Origin: Cichorium intybus
Lineage: Eukaryota > Streptophyta > Magnoliopsida > Asterales > Asteraceae
DNA: 64,000 nucleotides
Assembly (NCBI GenBank): GCA_023525715.1
Contig: CM042012.1
Coordinates: 59,175,205-59,239,204, forward strand
Direction: 5' to 3'
The translations under genes and the position numbers were made by a program. This document shows positions 52,278-63,300 of this stretch, in pieces. How positions within the stretch are numbered: position 1 is the stretch's first letter; every line of letters begins with the position of its first letter. A model generated the notes under the pieces. That model saw nothing but the letters and a program-made list of their open reading frames with translations, did no database searches and had not been told where the DNA came from.

Positions 52278-55200
52278 GTCTTTGTTTCAAGATTGTAAGA
52301 TATTATCGTCTCAAAATTACTCGTGATATAATCCATGAAGTAATTGTCTGAGCGCAGGTTGGTCCAATACTTAAATCTTCATTTCTAAGTATTCATGAAT
52401 ATTGCAGCAATACCATTGCTATGTCTAACTCTTTAGACAATCTACAATTCAATTCATGACAGTCTTAATCACTACTTACTTTCGAAAGTATGATCGACTG
52501 TGGACTTTTGAATAATCAAATTATTTGGGAAGTAAAACATGCAAAAGCAAAACACTAAGATCTGACTGGTAGCTACTCCTTCTAATTACCAAGTCTCCAC
52601 GAGGTAATCACCAAGTCATATTCATTATAATACTGTTATATGTGTTTCTTGGTTTCTATTAAACTTTCAATTAAGATTTATATGTCTATATGACCTTCAC
52701 TCTTTCCATATATCCAAAATGTCTTACATTGATACACATTATTGTAGATAATCCGATCGGACACTTTTTCGATGATATCTCAATTTGTCATCTTGTCTTT
52801 CTCTCTCCTAATTCCATTCTGGAAATGGTGGTGTGTGCTCTGACTTCTCATGGTTCTCGGGATCTTTAGTCCAGATGACTGCACCCTAAGACGATTTCAA
52901 GGTGTTATGATGTGCCGGTGAACCACACCCGCTCCATCAATATACCAATGAAACTCTTTAACCATGAATTCCTTTAGCACCACATACTGATGTAAATAAT
53001 TACAGATTTGAAACTCTTTTCAAATTATTATTACATTTACCCTAATCATTTCTCAATGATTTCTCACGTGTGCTCAAATAATCTGTCCAGTATACTTAGT
53101 CAGGTTGTATCATGAATCCAACTTACCATGCTCTAAGCATTAAGTCATCAGGATAAGTCCATGACACTTATGATCGATCCGATATGTGGAAGCTCGTGGG
53201 ATCAGATCTATTCTATTCTGAACCTTTTCAGAATCTGAGTATTATTTATAATCCATGTGTCATGACTTTCGGAGACTCTGTCCCATGCATCTTGAATCTT
53301 ATAAAGATCATACTCATAATGGCTAGGTCTATACTGACGATTTCATCTATATGATAGATGTTTGTAACTATGTGAATATCTTGTGTCTCCTTTAGATCAT
53401 GCCAGTTCATTACACTTTATAATGACAAGAAACTCCTTTCCCGAAGTCATGCATCTTGAATCTTATCAAGATCACACTTACAATGACATGGTCTAAACTG
53501 ATGATGTCATCTATCTGATAGATGCCTGCTACCACCTGAGTATGTTGTATATGTTCTAGACTTTTCATAGTGAATCATCTCTTAATGCCAAATCATTACA
53601 CTTTGTAATGATAAGAGCCGTTTCCAAGAAATGGTATGTAACTGACAAACATTGATAGACAGATCATAACGACACTCCCACTGGTTTTGACACGGTTATA
53701 GGACTCTTTTAGACTATCATAAAATCCAAACCTTTCTGACATAATCATAGGATTATTTTAGGCTATTCACAAGATCCAAACTTTTGGAAAAATTTGAGAA
53801 TCCAAATATCCTTTCTTGTGAGGTGCCCGTAAGAAGAATCTCGGGGCCATGTACCTTTCTGTTTGGATATGTACTGGCATGTTCTAAACCCCTTTGGTTG
53901 TGTCTTACAGGCAACCCTTGTGTTTTCCATTTAAGGAAAGCGTTTTAGATCAACCAATCTTGCTGTGACTCATTAGTTACAGCAGACAATATCCTCTCAG
54001 ATTCATTTGAGTTCTATTGAGAGAGTCTCTCTCAAAATCAGTCACATGACTTTGAGTATTGCATCACTCAACCATTCTTGCTTAGAATGTAGGTACATTT
54101 CAATCTAAGTTGATATCCTTTGATGATTCAATTACTCCCACTGGTTCTTAGCCAGGTGTAAAATCAGTAAAATTATCATATAGATCGAGTCTCGCCCTTA
54201 GGTTCTCTTATTTGGTAGCAACCGGGCTCACCAATGCTTCCAAGTAGTAGGATTGCTTATCTATACCAACCTAGTGTTTTACCACTAATCGGTATGTCAC
54301 TCAGATCATAACACCTTATGACGATGACTAATACTACTGGTTTGTGAAGAGAAGGGTATGTTAGGTTCAACAGAAATATGATTCCTGGTCAAGCCCTAGT
54401 GACGACTACAGGTTCTTTCACTTGGCTGATCCTTGAACTCCTTCAGGGATCACTCTTGCTCCCACTACTTCCTTAGATTGTGAGTCCTTTCTAAAAGAAC
54501 TCTTCTTTCATAAGTATTTGCAGGAAGACCAATGAAGTAACACTACTGATCAGGTTCAGGCTTGTCATGAGGTTCTTTCGAACGCTACGTGACTCTGGAC
54601 CCTTCATGTACAAGTAGGGGGAACCCTGCTTTACACTTCAGACGGTGTCTGCACAACCTACTTAGTCTAAGATGTAGTCGGAATATTCTTTTACGGTCTG
54701 ACTGGTTGAATATTTAGTTTATCGAAACTTATTGAAAGTGTATCTAATATATCGAGGATCGAACTGTTTCGACCAATGCTCAATCTTCTTCCCTAAGACA
54801 CATTATAACCATTAATGTTCATGGAAGAGGATGAACTGTGACACATTTTCTCAGTTTATGTTTTTTTTCACTCAGACTATGTTGATCTTTATACTTCCTT
54901 TGAAGTCCTTGAATAGTTCAAGGTTTCAATCAATCGCTTAGATAAGTGAAGTCATATTTGTCATACTGATTGGCAAATATTATGAAGTATAATTAATTGT
55001 GGTTTTATTTGTGGATTCGAGCAATTCACTAATGTGTCCATTTCTCATAATCTTGATGTCTTTAACATCTCTATGTAAAATTATGATTTTGTTAATTTGT
55101 TCAAGATATGCATTCATCATTTGACTCAAAGTCAACTGATTCCAAAATCCTATCCATTGGATCTTTGGGTGATACATTTCTTGCAACAATAAATTTAATA

Positions 55201-55960
55201 AGAATTCACTTCATCATGTGACTCCAAGTCAAATGATTTCCAAAGTCCTATCCATATGGACCTTTGGTTGAAGCGATTCTTATAAAAGTTTACTTTAACA
55301 ATCATATAAAACACAATTTCTAAATCCAATACACTTTTGATACAAGTTATTACCATTTATGCTTTCAACATATTCATATAAAATTTCAAGGATAATTTAA
55401 AGAAAATCAAACTAACCTCAAACAATGTACTATATGATAACAATGTCATACGCATCTATAGGCTAATAACAAAATCAAATATCTAACTAAACTTCAAAAA
55501 CTACATGAGCTCGTGATCCAATCCGAATGTGCTCCTATGCATCAATGTTCTGCATCCTACCGAGTCCCTGCATACAAAGAAAATGTGACAATCACATCAT
55601 GTATCAGGGAATTAAGGATCAGGAGTTTTTGAGTTTTAGATATATCTGAGTTGCCAAACGATTCGGCTTTGGAGCATCTTCCAATCTTTCTGTGACTGTA
55701 TCCTCCCCTGTGGATTTCGAGTTTGAGACATCTTAGAATGGTCTAGACGATCTGGATCGTTTCTCGATATGTCTCATCTTTGGACTTAATCCTGAAGCAA
55801 CTGAATCAATGGAACTATGCATCTCCATGAACGACTCTTACAGACTCAACATTTAATGCATTTCCATGATAGTCTTGCCCTGGTTCCCTTTCCTGTACAT
55901 CTGGATGAACAGATCGTACTAGCTAGTCAGCGAGTCGAGTTAATGCTCAACTCCCAATTA
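52278..55960 (-). other. Non-coding interior of copia 2, partly composite
   Basis: 3.7 kb without any convincing coding domain. 52278-52560 continues the 3' non-coding region. A leader-type motif at 52912-52935 in the middle means at least one more element piece is mixed in. A 164-base tandem repeat with hairpins lies at 53284-53630. Phrases at 53930-54250 resemble decayed integrase-RT linker text of copia 1 but no frame is open. Confidence 0.55.
53284..53630. repeat. 164-bp tandem repeat, two units, each with three hairpins
   Basis: Units start CATGCATCTTGAATCTTA at 53284 and 53448. In unit 2, perfect stems are ATCTTGA/TCAAGAT (53453-53472), CATCTAT/ATAGATG (53508-53524) and TCATTACA/TGTAATGA (53593-53611). 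Unit 1 keeps all three with at most one mismatch each, while the sequence between stems has diverged much more. Confidence 0.75.
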
Positions 55961-56400
55961 ATAGGGTGACCAAGTTTATACTGTTCGCCTATGTATCCCT
56001 TAATCATGAGAACATGCGGACCGACGCTACTTCTTCAAGCTTGCACACTTCAAGCTCTTTGAAGATCCCAGTTCGTTCCTCTTCAACCGGCTCTCGAAAC
56101 CTTTGCTCAACCAGTCGTGCTAACTCATATGGCCCCAAGAATTCTAAATCCCTACAGAACTTGGGGTCAATGGTCAACAGTATAAGGCAACGAACTTCCT
56201 CGGATTCATCAATCAAGAAGTCATGCTCATCACAAAGCTGCTGTGTGATGCCATGCTTCGGTGGAACGGGGAGCAGATACTCAATCAGATATGGCTTGCC
56301 AATAAAACTAAGAACCATTCTGCATTTGCGAAGCCATTCTACATAGTTCGGGCCAGTCAGCCTTTTTCATATTCAATAGATACTTTCTAAACCTCTCAGA
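55961..56400 (-). pseudogene. Copia 2 gag fragment
   Basis: The frame 56004-56318 reads P-Y-L-I-E-Y-L-L-P-V-P-P, E-S-E-E-V-R-C-L-I-L-L-T-I-D-P, F-L-G-P-Y-E-L-A-R-L-V-E-Q-R-F, which fits the central copia gag domain. The C-terminal part and zinc knuckle are not found. No protease, integrase, RT or RNase H of copia 2 is recognised, so this element may have moved with proteins from others. Confidence 0.65.
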
Positions 56401-56904
56401 AATGGGTGTTGGAGGAGGAGTAAGAGAGTGACACTAAGTTCAAACATCTATAAAAGCATAATTTACTAATTTAATTAATCATTTTAAATAATTACCCAAT
56501 TTATTATTTAATAAGGCTAGGACCCAAAATGCCCCAACTATGGTGTGAAGAGGATGCCGTAATCACAACATAATGGTCATTAAGGTAGATATACTTTTAG
56601 CAATTTCAGTCTCCATGAAACTCCTAGATCTATGAGATTCATTGACTGACGTCAATGGCATGTTTAATCCCATATTATGCTCTTCTATTTGTGACTGGGA
56701 TGTGTAGGATCACAAACAAGATGTGAATAACCATGCAAATCGCTTGGTAACCTCAATGTCATTTATCATCTCACATTGATGTGCCAGTTAACCATACACG
56801 CTCCATCAACAATGATAAATCATGAGATACTCATTACAACTCTTTATGAGCCCTTATTAGTGTGCCGGTAAACCACACACGCTCCACTAATGTCTCATAA
56901 AGTG
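56401..56904 (-). promoter_or_regulatory. Copia 2 5' leader with two GTGCCGG motifs, PBS lost
   Basis: GTGCCAGTTAACCATACACG (56781-56804) and GTGCCGGTAAACCACACACG (56862-56885) are 81 bases apart, as in copia 1. A GGATGCCGTAAT word lies near 56550. The PBS and the LTR edge are deleted: leader sequence joins the LTR interior at about 56905. Confidence 0.75.
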
Positions 56905-57298
56905 TAAACAATGAGCTTAAAAAACTTAAGTTCGCATGCACCCTAATAAGGATCTATGTTTTCTCAATTAAATCTATAACTAAGAACTAAATGTATATAA
57001 TTAAAATTATATTCTAAAAACAGTTTTTAAATTTCATACATTCAAGGCTTTGGAAGCAAGCACCACAAGTGTCGTGCCTCTAATGGTTCACACCCAGAAC
57101 CAAGCAAGCAAGAAAACAAGATAGGAGGAAGGAGAGAACTCCTTTTAGGCGTGACTTTAATGGGTTATGGGGACCTCTATTTATAGACCAAGACTGATAA
57201 GTCATAAGGCATAAAATTGCCTTCTTTCGATTCCTGATATGATAAGGCTTTTATCATATAACTGAATCTACTTATCATGCGATAAATAGTCCAAACCT

Positions 57299-57374
<76 letters not shown>

Positions 57375-57453
57375 ATTACTCAACTTTTGAACAATTATAA
57401 TTCAACCCCTTACTTATTTAATTAATCCAATTAATCCCAAAATTAATTCTAAA
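56905..57453 (-). repeat. 5' LTR of copia 2, inner part
   Basis: Homologous to 50226 onward of the 3' LTR, including a (TA)n tract (57301-57372). It is interrupted at 57453 by the Helitron-like element and resumes at about 60653 to its end at 60858. Confidence 0.88.
57301..57372. repeat. (TA)n tract in copia 2 5' LTR, 72 bp
   Basis: Uninterrupted TA; 20 bases shorter than its partner. Confidence 0.97.
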
Positions 57454-57460
57454 CTAGCTT

Positions 57461-57480
57461 GAGCCCGTGCTCCGCACGGG
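57461..57480 (-). terminator. Helitron 3' terminal hairpin
   Basis: Plus strand CCCGTGC TCC GCACGGG (57464-57480), seven base pairs with a three-base loop. In Helitrons this marks the end of rolling-circle strand transfer. Confidence 0.65.
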
Positions 57481-58199
57481 TTCGGGAGAGCTGGAGCACG
57501 GGTCCGGATGCACTGGTTCCTGGTTTTTCAAACTATAATGTCCTAATAAGGAGCATCTGAAAGTATAATGTTATAATTGTATACAGTGCTATCATACATG
57601 AACAAATCAAAGTACATCGCTAAATTTTGCAAGTAGCAAAACACGAAAATTTGTCCCCCTAAGATCTAATGCATAAAACACTCCTTGGTCGTTATGTCTA
57701 TATGAATTTATAAGGGAAAGACTTACAACCCATTTGGTTAGATTTTGCTGCTCTTGATTCTTGAGTCGGGGTTTACTTTTATTTATGAATCTCTGAAATT
57801 ATGTAAAAAAAAATTTCATGAGATTACAGTGGAAAGAAGTTGGGTTGACCTGTTGACCAACCTATAGAGGAAAAAAGTCAGCTGATAAGCCAATAACTTT
57901 ATCGTATTTTAAACCTTCTGTCGCTAGTCCAACCATTGCAACAACTGTTATCTTTTTATAATTAATTTCGAGGACTCCAACTCACACATAATTGACAGAT
58001 AAGCATCATGTGAATGCCAGTCACTCCCCCATAATAAGTCCCTTTGCTTTTAAGCCCTATTTGTAGTTCCACATACATTCTTTCACTCTTTTTTTGTTTT
58101 CCATTTTTGACAACCGTATCATTCTATTTGTATCTTAATTCACCATCTTACCAAACCAAACTAAATCAAAACATTCTTCTTCATCTTCATCTTTAATTT

Positions 58200-58394
58200 A
58201 TGGCTACTGAGGTTAGTGTATCCGATCATGCTACCATCTCAAAATTTTCGACAGTTTCTTCCTCGAGCAAATTCCAGCATCTCATGACCTCTCATGACCT
58301 GAACCAAGCCATTAGCCAATCATTAATTTTATCCATGTACTCCAAAACCCACATTAATATCCTAAAAAAGATATTATTTCCAAACATGTGGTAA
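58200..58394 (+). pseudogene. Gene-start-like fragment (unknown)
   Basis: A CT-rich leader (CTTCTTCATCTTCATC) precedes ATG 58200. The frame is open for 64 codons, serine rich at first (M-A-T-E-V-S-V-S-D-H, S-T-V-S-S-S-S), then less ordered. I do not recognise it. It looks like a captured first exon, but it could be chance. Confidence 0.3.
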
Positions 58395-59519
58395 ATATAT
58401 AATAACAGCGAGCCTTGGTTCTGCAATCATAAAAACAAAACCTTTATTAGAAAATTAGTAATAATAATCCACTGAAGCAAAAACCATTAACTTAAAAAAG
58501 TCAGACTTTTGTAGGAAAATTACAAAACCAAGTTATCAGTTGGCTTTTGTGGAAATTTCATTTTGTTGCAAAATACTTTATTAAATTTCATTTTGTAGCA
58601 TCCTATACTTTTGTGGGAAAATGTTGTTTTAGGCAACCTAGTTTGTTAATAAAGTTTTTTTAGCAACGTACTTCCATAACAATGACTTTATTAACATTTT
58701 ATACAGAAATAACCATTATAATTAACATTTTATATAAAACTAATGACAGGAAAAGATTTACAAAATTGGTCCTTATAACCAATTTTCAGACAAATTACCA
58801 ATTTGTCTGAAAGTTTGTGCCAAAGTGGTAATTTTTCTGAAAGTTGATTTCTAAAATGGCGTTGTATCCAAAGTAGGTTGCGGTTGAAATCACTACTTTT
58901 GAATTTATAACTCAAACAATTTCATCTAAAGTTGAAGCATTAGTAAATTAATGGAACAAACATTGTGTTTGCGTAATCAAAACCAACTTAAACAAATTTA
59001 AAACAAACCTAAAGGAGCACTGATTTGGAATTTATAAGTCAAACAAATTCAAAGAATTAAAGCAAAAGTCAACTAATCAAACAAACTGTGTGTTTGCAAA
59101 ATCAGAAGTAAATTTAACAAAAATCAAACCAAACCTGTTCCTGAAGGGAGAATAAATTTAAGTAGTGTTTCTTCCAAACTCTAACCCCCTTCTTATCATC
59201 TATTCAACCTCTGGAAGGTTGATACTTTGAAATTCACCTCTTTGTTTCTGCAAGCAGTAGAATCAAATGAGCATTGATTAGATACCTAAGAACGCATACA
59301 TATAATTTCATGAAAATTTTCAAACAAATATATAATCTCCATAGATCGCCATACTACTGGGAAAACCCAACGAATTTGAACCGGAAAGGTTTGTAGTTCA
59401 AAGAGACAACAACAATATTGAAGGGTGGGCCGGTTTTCACCCGTCTCAAAGTCCTGGAGGTCTATACCCAAATAAGGTTTTTACCTTTTTACTTTTTACT
59501 GTTGTTAATGATGAATCTC

Positions 59520-59671
59520 GGAAAGCATGATGGAGTTGTACAGCACAAGTCTCGTAATGTAACAAAGGTTTCAGGAGTGGTCGGTATTAGGTCGTATCAG
59601 ACTTCATTAGACCTTGGAAGTAGAAAGCCTGTGCTCCACGCTTCAATACCTGTATCGTTGGTATGTTATTC
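59520..59671 (+). pseudogene. Exon-like fragment ending at a GTATGT donor (unknown)
   Basis: An open stretch reads H-D-G-V-V-Q-H-K-S-R-N-V-T-K-V and S-L-D-L-G-S-R-K-P-V-L-H-A-S-I-P-V-S-L, then a good donor GTATGT. Composition is coding-like and unlike the AT-rich surroundings. No family recognised. Confidence 0.3.
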
Positions 59672-59864
59672 GTTTTCCAATTTTTTGTTCATATTTATGG
59701 GTGAGATCGCTGTTTTCTAATTTGATTGGTGTTCATACTACTGTAATTTAATGGCAGATGGGGCTTTTCTCCTATTTTTTTCGTTTTTATTTCTCTATAA
59801 TTCAATTCTCAATTTGTTCTGTATCAATATCTTGGTATAAATTTATACAATAATACAATTAAAA

Positions 59865-60098
59865 TCACCTGAATTCAACTCCTTCATGAACACGAGATCT
59901 GTTCTTCAGTTTACGCAACAGTCCGTTCTTTGTATGGATGATTGCTCCGGTGACAAGTTCCACAGATTCTGGCGATCCTTTCAACTCCACATCAAACTTC
60001 TGTAATATCATCGCAAATGCTATTGTTGACTCCATTAATGCAAATTGATCTCCTACGCATCTTCTCGGTCCTCCACCAAAAACCGTAGGCCAATCATC
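59865..60098 (-). pseudogene. Captured last-exon fragment of a CYP97B-type cytochrome P450
   Basis: On the minus strand an open frame of 77 codons from 60098 to a TGA at 59865-59867 reads W-P-T-V-F-G-G-G-P-R-R-C-V-G-D-Q-F-A-L-M-E-S-T and then F-D-V-E-L-K-G, S-V-E-L-V-T-G-A, I-H-T-K-N-G-L. F-G-G-G-P-R-R-C-V-G is the P450 heme-binding loop with its axial cysteine. The D-Q-F-A-L-M-E-S-T that follows and the T-G-A-x-I-H tail are features of the CYP97 (carotenoid hydroxylase) family, closest to CYP97B from memory. All upstream helices, including E-x-x-R, are absent, so it cannot be an enzyme. It lies inside the Helitron-like element. Confidence 0.8.
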
Positions 60099-60652
60099 AC
60101 AATTGTTTTACAAACAAAGACCAGCAATCTTTGATGGAAAAGAATCTGCAGCCTCGAGACTTTCAACATCACTAACGGAGGTAGGTTCAACTATAAAACA
60201 ATTTTGGTGGAACTATCAATCAAAGCAAGCATGTAAGTCTCAACTGCTATAAAAACCCTAATTCAAGAAAACACAGATTCAGGGCTCAAATAAGCAACAA
60301 AGGACAAATTAAATGAATTACCAGGATTAAGAGGGTTGTCTACTGCTTTCCGAGAACCAAAAAATCCCAAAACCACACAGGGTCAAATAAACCTTCGATA
60401 GAGGGAGAAATTGATTGTGGGAGAGAGGACTAAGAGAATTGCAGAAGGAAGATAAAGATGATGAGAAGGAAATTGATTGTAGGTGGAAGAGACTTTACAC
60501 GACTTGAGAGAATAGAGGAGCTGTCATCAAGAGAGAGCGCGGCTAAAGAAACCTGTTGGAACCTGATTCGCGAAAATGAACCCACCCCCTTAAAAACGGA
60601 AACCCCCCCCCACCCCAAACCTTCTAGAACCCCTTGCATTTAATCTATATAA

Positions 60653-60858
60653 TAATTAATTTCTGATTAATCATTAATTAAATTTCATAATTTCTTATTA
60701 ATATATTATTCTCATAATATATTAATAAATCAATTTCCTCTCTCTTTATAAGTTATCTTGTCCTTTACTAGGTTTTGAGGGCAACCCAAAAGGACTGTGT
60801 CGCCATCAATCAAGTATATTCCTAAATTATAGTCATGGCTTAGACACCTAATCCAACA
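60653..60858 (-). repeat. 5' LTR of copia 2, outer part
   Basis: Matches 50803-51027 and ends CTAATCCAACA at 60858; target copy TCCTA follows. Confidence 0.85.
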
Positions 60859-60863
60859 TCCTA

Positions 60864-61254
60864 TACCATGTACAGGGATCCTCGCTTCTGACCACGAGCA
60901 ATAACCATGCCCCTCTTCGTTACTCCACCGATGGTTGCCAAAGTCAACCTTGTGCCTTTCATTATCCAACTGCCCTACTGATATCAACATCCTATTTAGA
61001 CCCAAAATGAACTTGACATCCTTCAAAGTCCATTTCGTTCCCAAGGACGTCTGAAGTGTAACATTTCCAACTCTAGTTATATCTAGGCTTTTGTTGTCCG
61101 CAAGTCTCACTCTGCCGCTGTAACACCTGAAATTCTTCGTTACATCTCGGCTGTGACATGCGTGGAAGGATGCACCTAAGTCCATTATGTAGGACTTCGT
61201 GGAACTCTCTACACAGAAAATGAGTGCATCTTCGAAATCTTCCGCAATATTCAC
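60864..61254 (-). pseudogene. Copia C protease
   Basis: Reads Y-I-M-D-L-G-A-S-F-H-A-C-H, V-R-L-A-D-N-K-S-L-D-I and L-K-D-V-K-F-I-L-G-L-N-R-M-L-I-S-V-G-Q-L. The active site is D-L-G-A where relatives have D-S/T-G-A. It is cut at 60863 by copia 2, and integrase text resumes at 50211. Confidence 0.85.
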
Positions 61255-61910
61255 TTCTTTCTTTGCTCCTACGGATTAAGAAGGCTTCGAACACTGATTC
61301 GGGAAATGCCCATTGTCTTTGTAGTTCCAGTAGACAACATCTTTTCTGCTCTTGGACTATCCCCTTCTCCGTGACTTCAATCTTCCTTTACCACCACCAC
61401 CACCACCTCGATTCGGTCTCCTCCCTTTCTCCTTCGTCACCATGGCACTTCTGAAACACTCACCTGCATTCATCTTCCGGATATCTTCCCCAATGAGTAA
61501 GTCTAGAATGCCTTCGAATGGGAGTTTACGATTCTGGACGAGTTACTGACCGTAGTTACCCTTCCAGACTAGCTATTTGGAAACAAAGAAAATAACAGCA
61601 AGGCTTGGACTTCATCGTCAAAACCAATGTCCACCGATATCAGTCTCGATATGATGGACTTGAACACGTTGACATGCCTACCACGGAACCTCCTTCCTTT
61701 ATCTTCATGTTCACAAGCTGTCTAATCAAGAAAACCTTGTTTGCAGCTGAAGGTTTCTCGTACATATTAGACAGTGCTTTGAGTAAGCCATATGTGGTCT
61801 TCTCATTGACGATGTTGTAAGAAACGAAGTTCGACAATGACAACCTGACAACACCCAACGCTTACTGATCCAACAGTTCCCACTCCTCCTACGGCATAGC
61901 TTCTGGTCTT
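61255..61910 (-). pseudogene. Copia C gag
   Basis: E-E-W-E-L-L-D-Q then a stop, R-L-S-L-S-N-F-V-S-Y-N-I, L-S-N-M-Y-E-K-P-S-A-A-N-K-V and L-V-N-M-K-I-K-E-G-G-S-V are typical of Tork-type gag. The zinc knuckle region near 61300 has lost cysteines (W-N-Y-K-D-N-G-H-F), and a glycine-rich stretch comes from a CCACCA run at about 61391. The N-terminus is missing at 61910. Confidence 0.85.
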
Positions 61911-62364
61911 CTTAAAGCAAGATCCAAAAACCTTGAAAATGATATTGCAAATCGCCAAAACGTAGAGGAAGGAGAGAGAGGCGAGGGTGGTTGCACAAAG
62001 GAGGTGTGTGGGATGCTTAAGGTTCGACCCCTAAGCCTCTATTTATACTGGAGGGCTCCTAAGGTTTTAAACTTAAGGAGCCTTCTTACAAACTACCCCT
62101 GGCCTGTCTTTAATTAATTAAACTCTTAATTATTAACAATCCAACCATTTTAATTAATTTCATCAAATTAATTCCCAATTAATATATCAATTAATTACCA
62201 ACTAGTTTCTAATCAAATTATTTCAACATAAATAAATAAACTAATTATTCCTACTAAATTTCTGTCACTGTTTGTTTTTACTGGGTCGTGAGGGCAACCC
62301 AACAGGAACACGCCATTATTAGAAATATCACCAACAGTTGATGACCTTGGACCACTATTCCAAC
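61911..62364 (-). repeat. Partial LTR of another copia family
   Basis: The outer end ATTCCAACA at 62364 and the GAGGGCAACCCAA word near 62290 are of the same style as the copia 1 and 2 LTRs, but the sequence differs. A TATA box (plus CTCTATTTATAC, about 62037-62048) is present. Its other end is not resolved. It is either the 3' LTR of copia D after deletion or a separate solo LTR. Confidence 0.5.
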
Positions 62365-63300
62365 ATGAATCTCACTCTCCATGGCCTCTTTCTATTTGGC
62401 AGCCTCTAGTGCAGTATCATTGATCAATGTGTCACCTATAGTAATATGGAAACCATAAAACTCAAGAGGGTGACTAAATCTATCGGATCTGCAAAGAGGT
62501 GGAGATATGTCAGTTTCCTCAATAGGAGTCATCCTCTGGTTGAGTGCTAGTGTAAACTAAAGGTTCTTCATTAGGTTAACTCTTGAATAGCTTTAGATCA
62601 ATCTTGCTCCCATTAGTTTCTTTGGATATGTGCTCTCTCTCAAGAAAGACTCCCCTTAGAGCCACAAACACTTTGTTCTCAGAAGGCTTGTAAAACAAGT
62701 ATCTAAAGGACTTTTGGGGATATCTAATGAAGTGACACTTATCTGATCTAGGTTCAATCTTGTCATGGGCTTCACAACGAACGAAGACTTCACAAGCCCG
62801 TACTTTCAAATGTTCTAGCAAGGGACCTTCTTAGTTGGTACGAGGTTTAATATGTGGGCAACAGTCTCCAGTCCATAACCCCAGAATCTTATTAGAAGTG
62901 TAGCATGACTCATCATGGATCGAACCATGTCAAACAATGTTCGATTTCTCCTTTCAGACAGACCATTATGCTGTGGTATTCTAGGAGGATACAATTGTGA
63001 AACTATTCCACAGTTCCTAAGATGTTTGCAGAATTCAAGACTAAGATATTCTCCACCCTATCGGATAGGAGGATTTCGATCTTTTTGCCTAGTTGATTCT
63101 CTAGTTCGCTCTGAAACTCTTTGAACACTTCAAAGGTTTCTGATTTATGTTGAATTAAATAAACATAACCATATATATTAAAATCATCAGTAAATGTGAT
63201 GAAGTATCGTTCACCGTGTCTTGTGGCGGATCTGAATGGTCCATACACATCTGTATGGATAAGGTCCAACATATCCTTGTCTCTTTCACATCTTCCTGTG
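62365..63300 (-). pseudogene. Copia D integrase and integrase-RT linker
   Basis: 63003-63272 reads D-L-I-H-T-D-V-Y-G-P-F, R-Y-F-I-T-F-T-D-D-F and K-I-E-I-L-L-S-D-R. 62830-63000 is readable with breaks and retains words for N-G-L-S-E-R-R-N-R-T. 62576-62821 reads C-E-V-F-V-R-C-E-A-H-D-K, F-I-R-Y-P-Q-K-S-F-R-Y-L-F-Y-K-P-S-E-N and V-F-L-E-R-E. The HHCC domain, protease and gag are deleted. Confidence 0.82.

Larger units (their letters stand above)
57454..60652 (-). mobile_element. Helitron-like element, non-autonomous, with captured gene pieces
   Basis: On the minus strand it ends ...CCCGTGC GGA GCACGGG then CTCAAG and CTAG, followed by T: a 7-base-pair hairpin shortly before CTRR, inserted next to an A/T step (plus strand A at 57453, CTAG 57454-57457). 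There is no target duplication, as expected. The 5' end is placed at about 60652 because LTR homology resumes there; a canonical TC start is not seen, so that border is weak. No Rep/helicase gene is present. A CYP97B-type fragment and other exon-like pieces lie inside. Confidence 0.6.
50212..60858 (-). mobile_element. Ty1/copia element 'copia 2', with three internal insertions or rearrangements
   Basis: Its 3' LTR (50212-51027) and a divided 5' LTR (56905-57453 and about 60653-60858) match each other. The outer ends are TGATGGG and CTAATCCAACA; target copies are TCCTC (50207-50211) and TCCTA (60859-60863). Inside are a solo LTR (51514-52277), a long non-coding interior and a gag remnant; the 5' LTR is split by a Helitron-like element. 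Its noncoding 3' and leader regions resemble copia 1, so they are related families. Confidence 0.85.
46443..61910 (-). mobile_element. Tork-like Ty1/copia element 'C', split by copia 2
   Basis: Minus-strand order from the right is gag (61255-61910), protease (60864-61254), then after copia 2 integrase, RT, RNase H, PPT and 3' LTR. The two halves meet at copia 2 with TCCTC and TCCTA as a slightly changed 5-bp duplication. The 5' LTR is missing: at about 61910 gag runs into an unrelated LTR fragment. Confidence 0.85.

Noticed and set aside
59865..60098. Functional cytochrome P450
   Set aside because: Only the heme loop and C-terminus are present; membrane anchor, I-helix and E-x-x-R region are absent.
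60430..60643. Two overlapping opposite frames near the right end of the Helitron-like element
   Set aside because: Both are about 60 codons with no recognisable domain; a run of C at about 60603 and low complexity make them unconvincing.
46443..62364. Treating 46443-47320 and 61911-62364 as the two LTRs of one element
   Set aside because: The two sequences do not align; only the TGTTGR start is shared, which is common to many copia LTRs.
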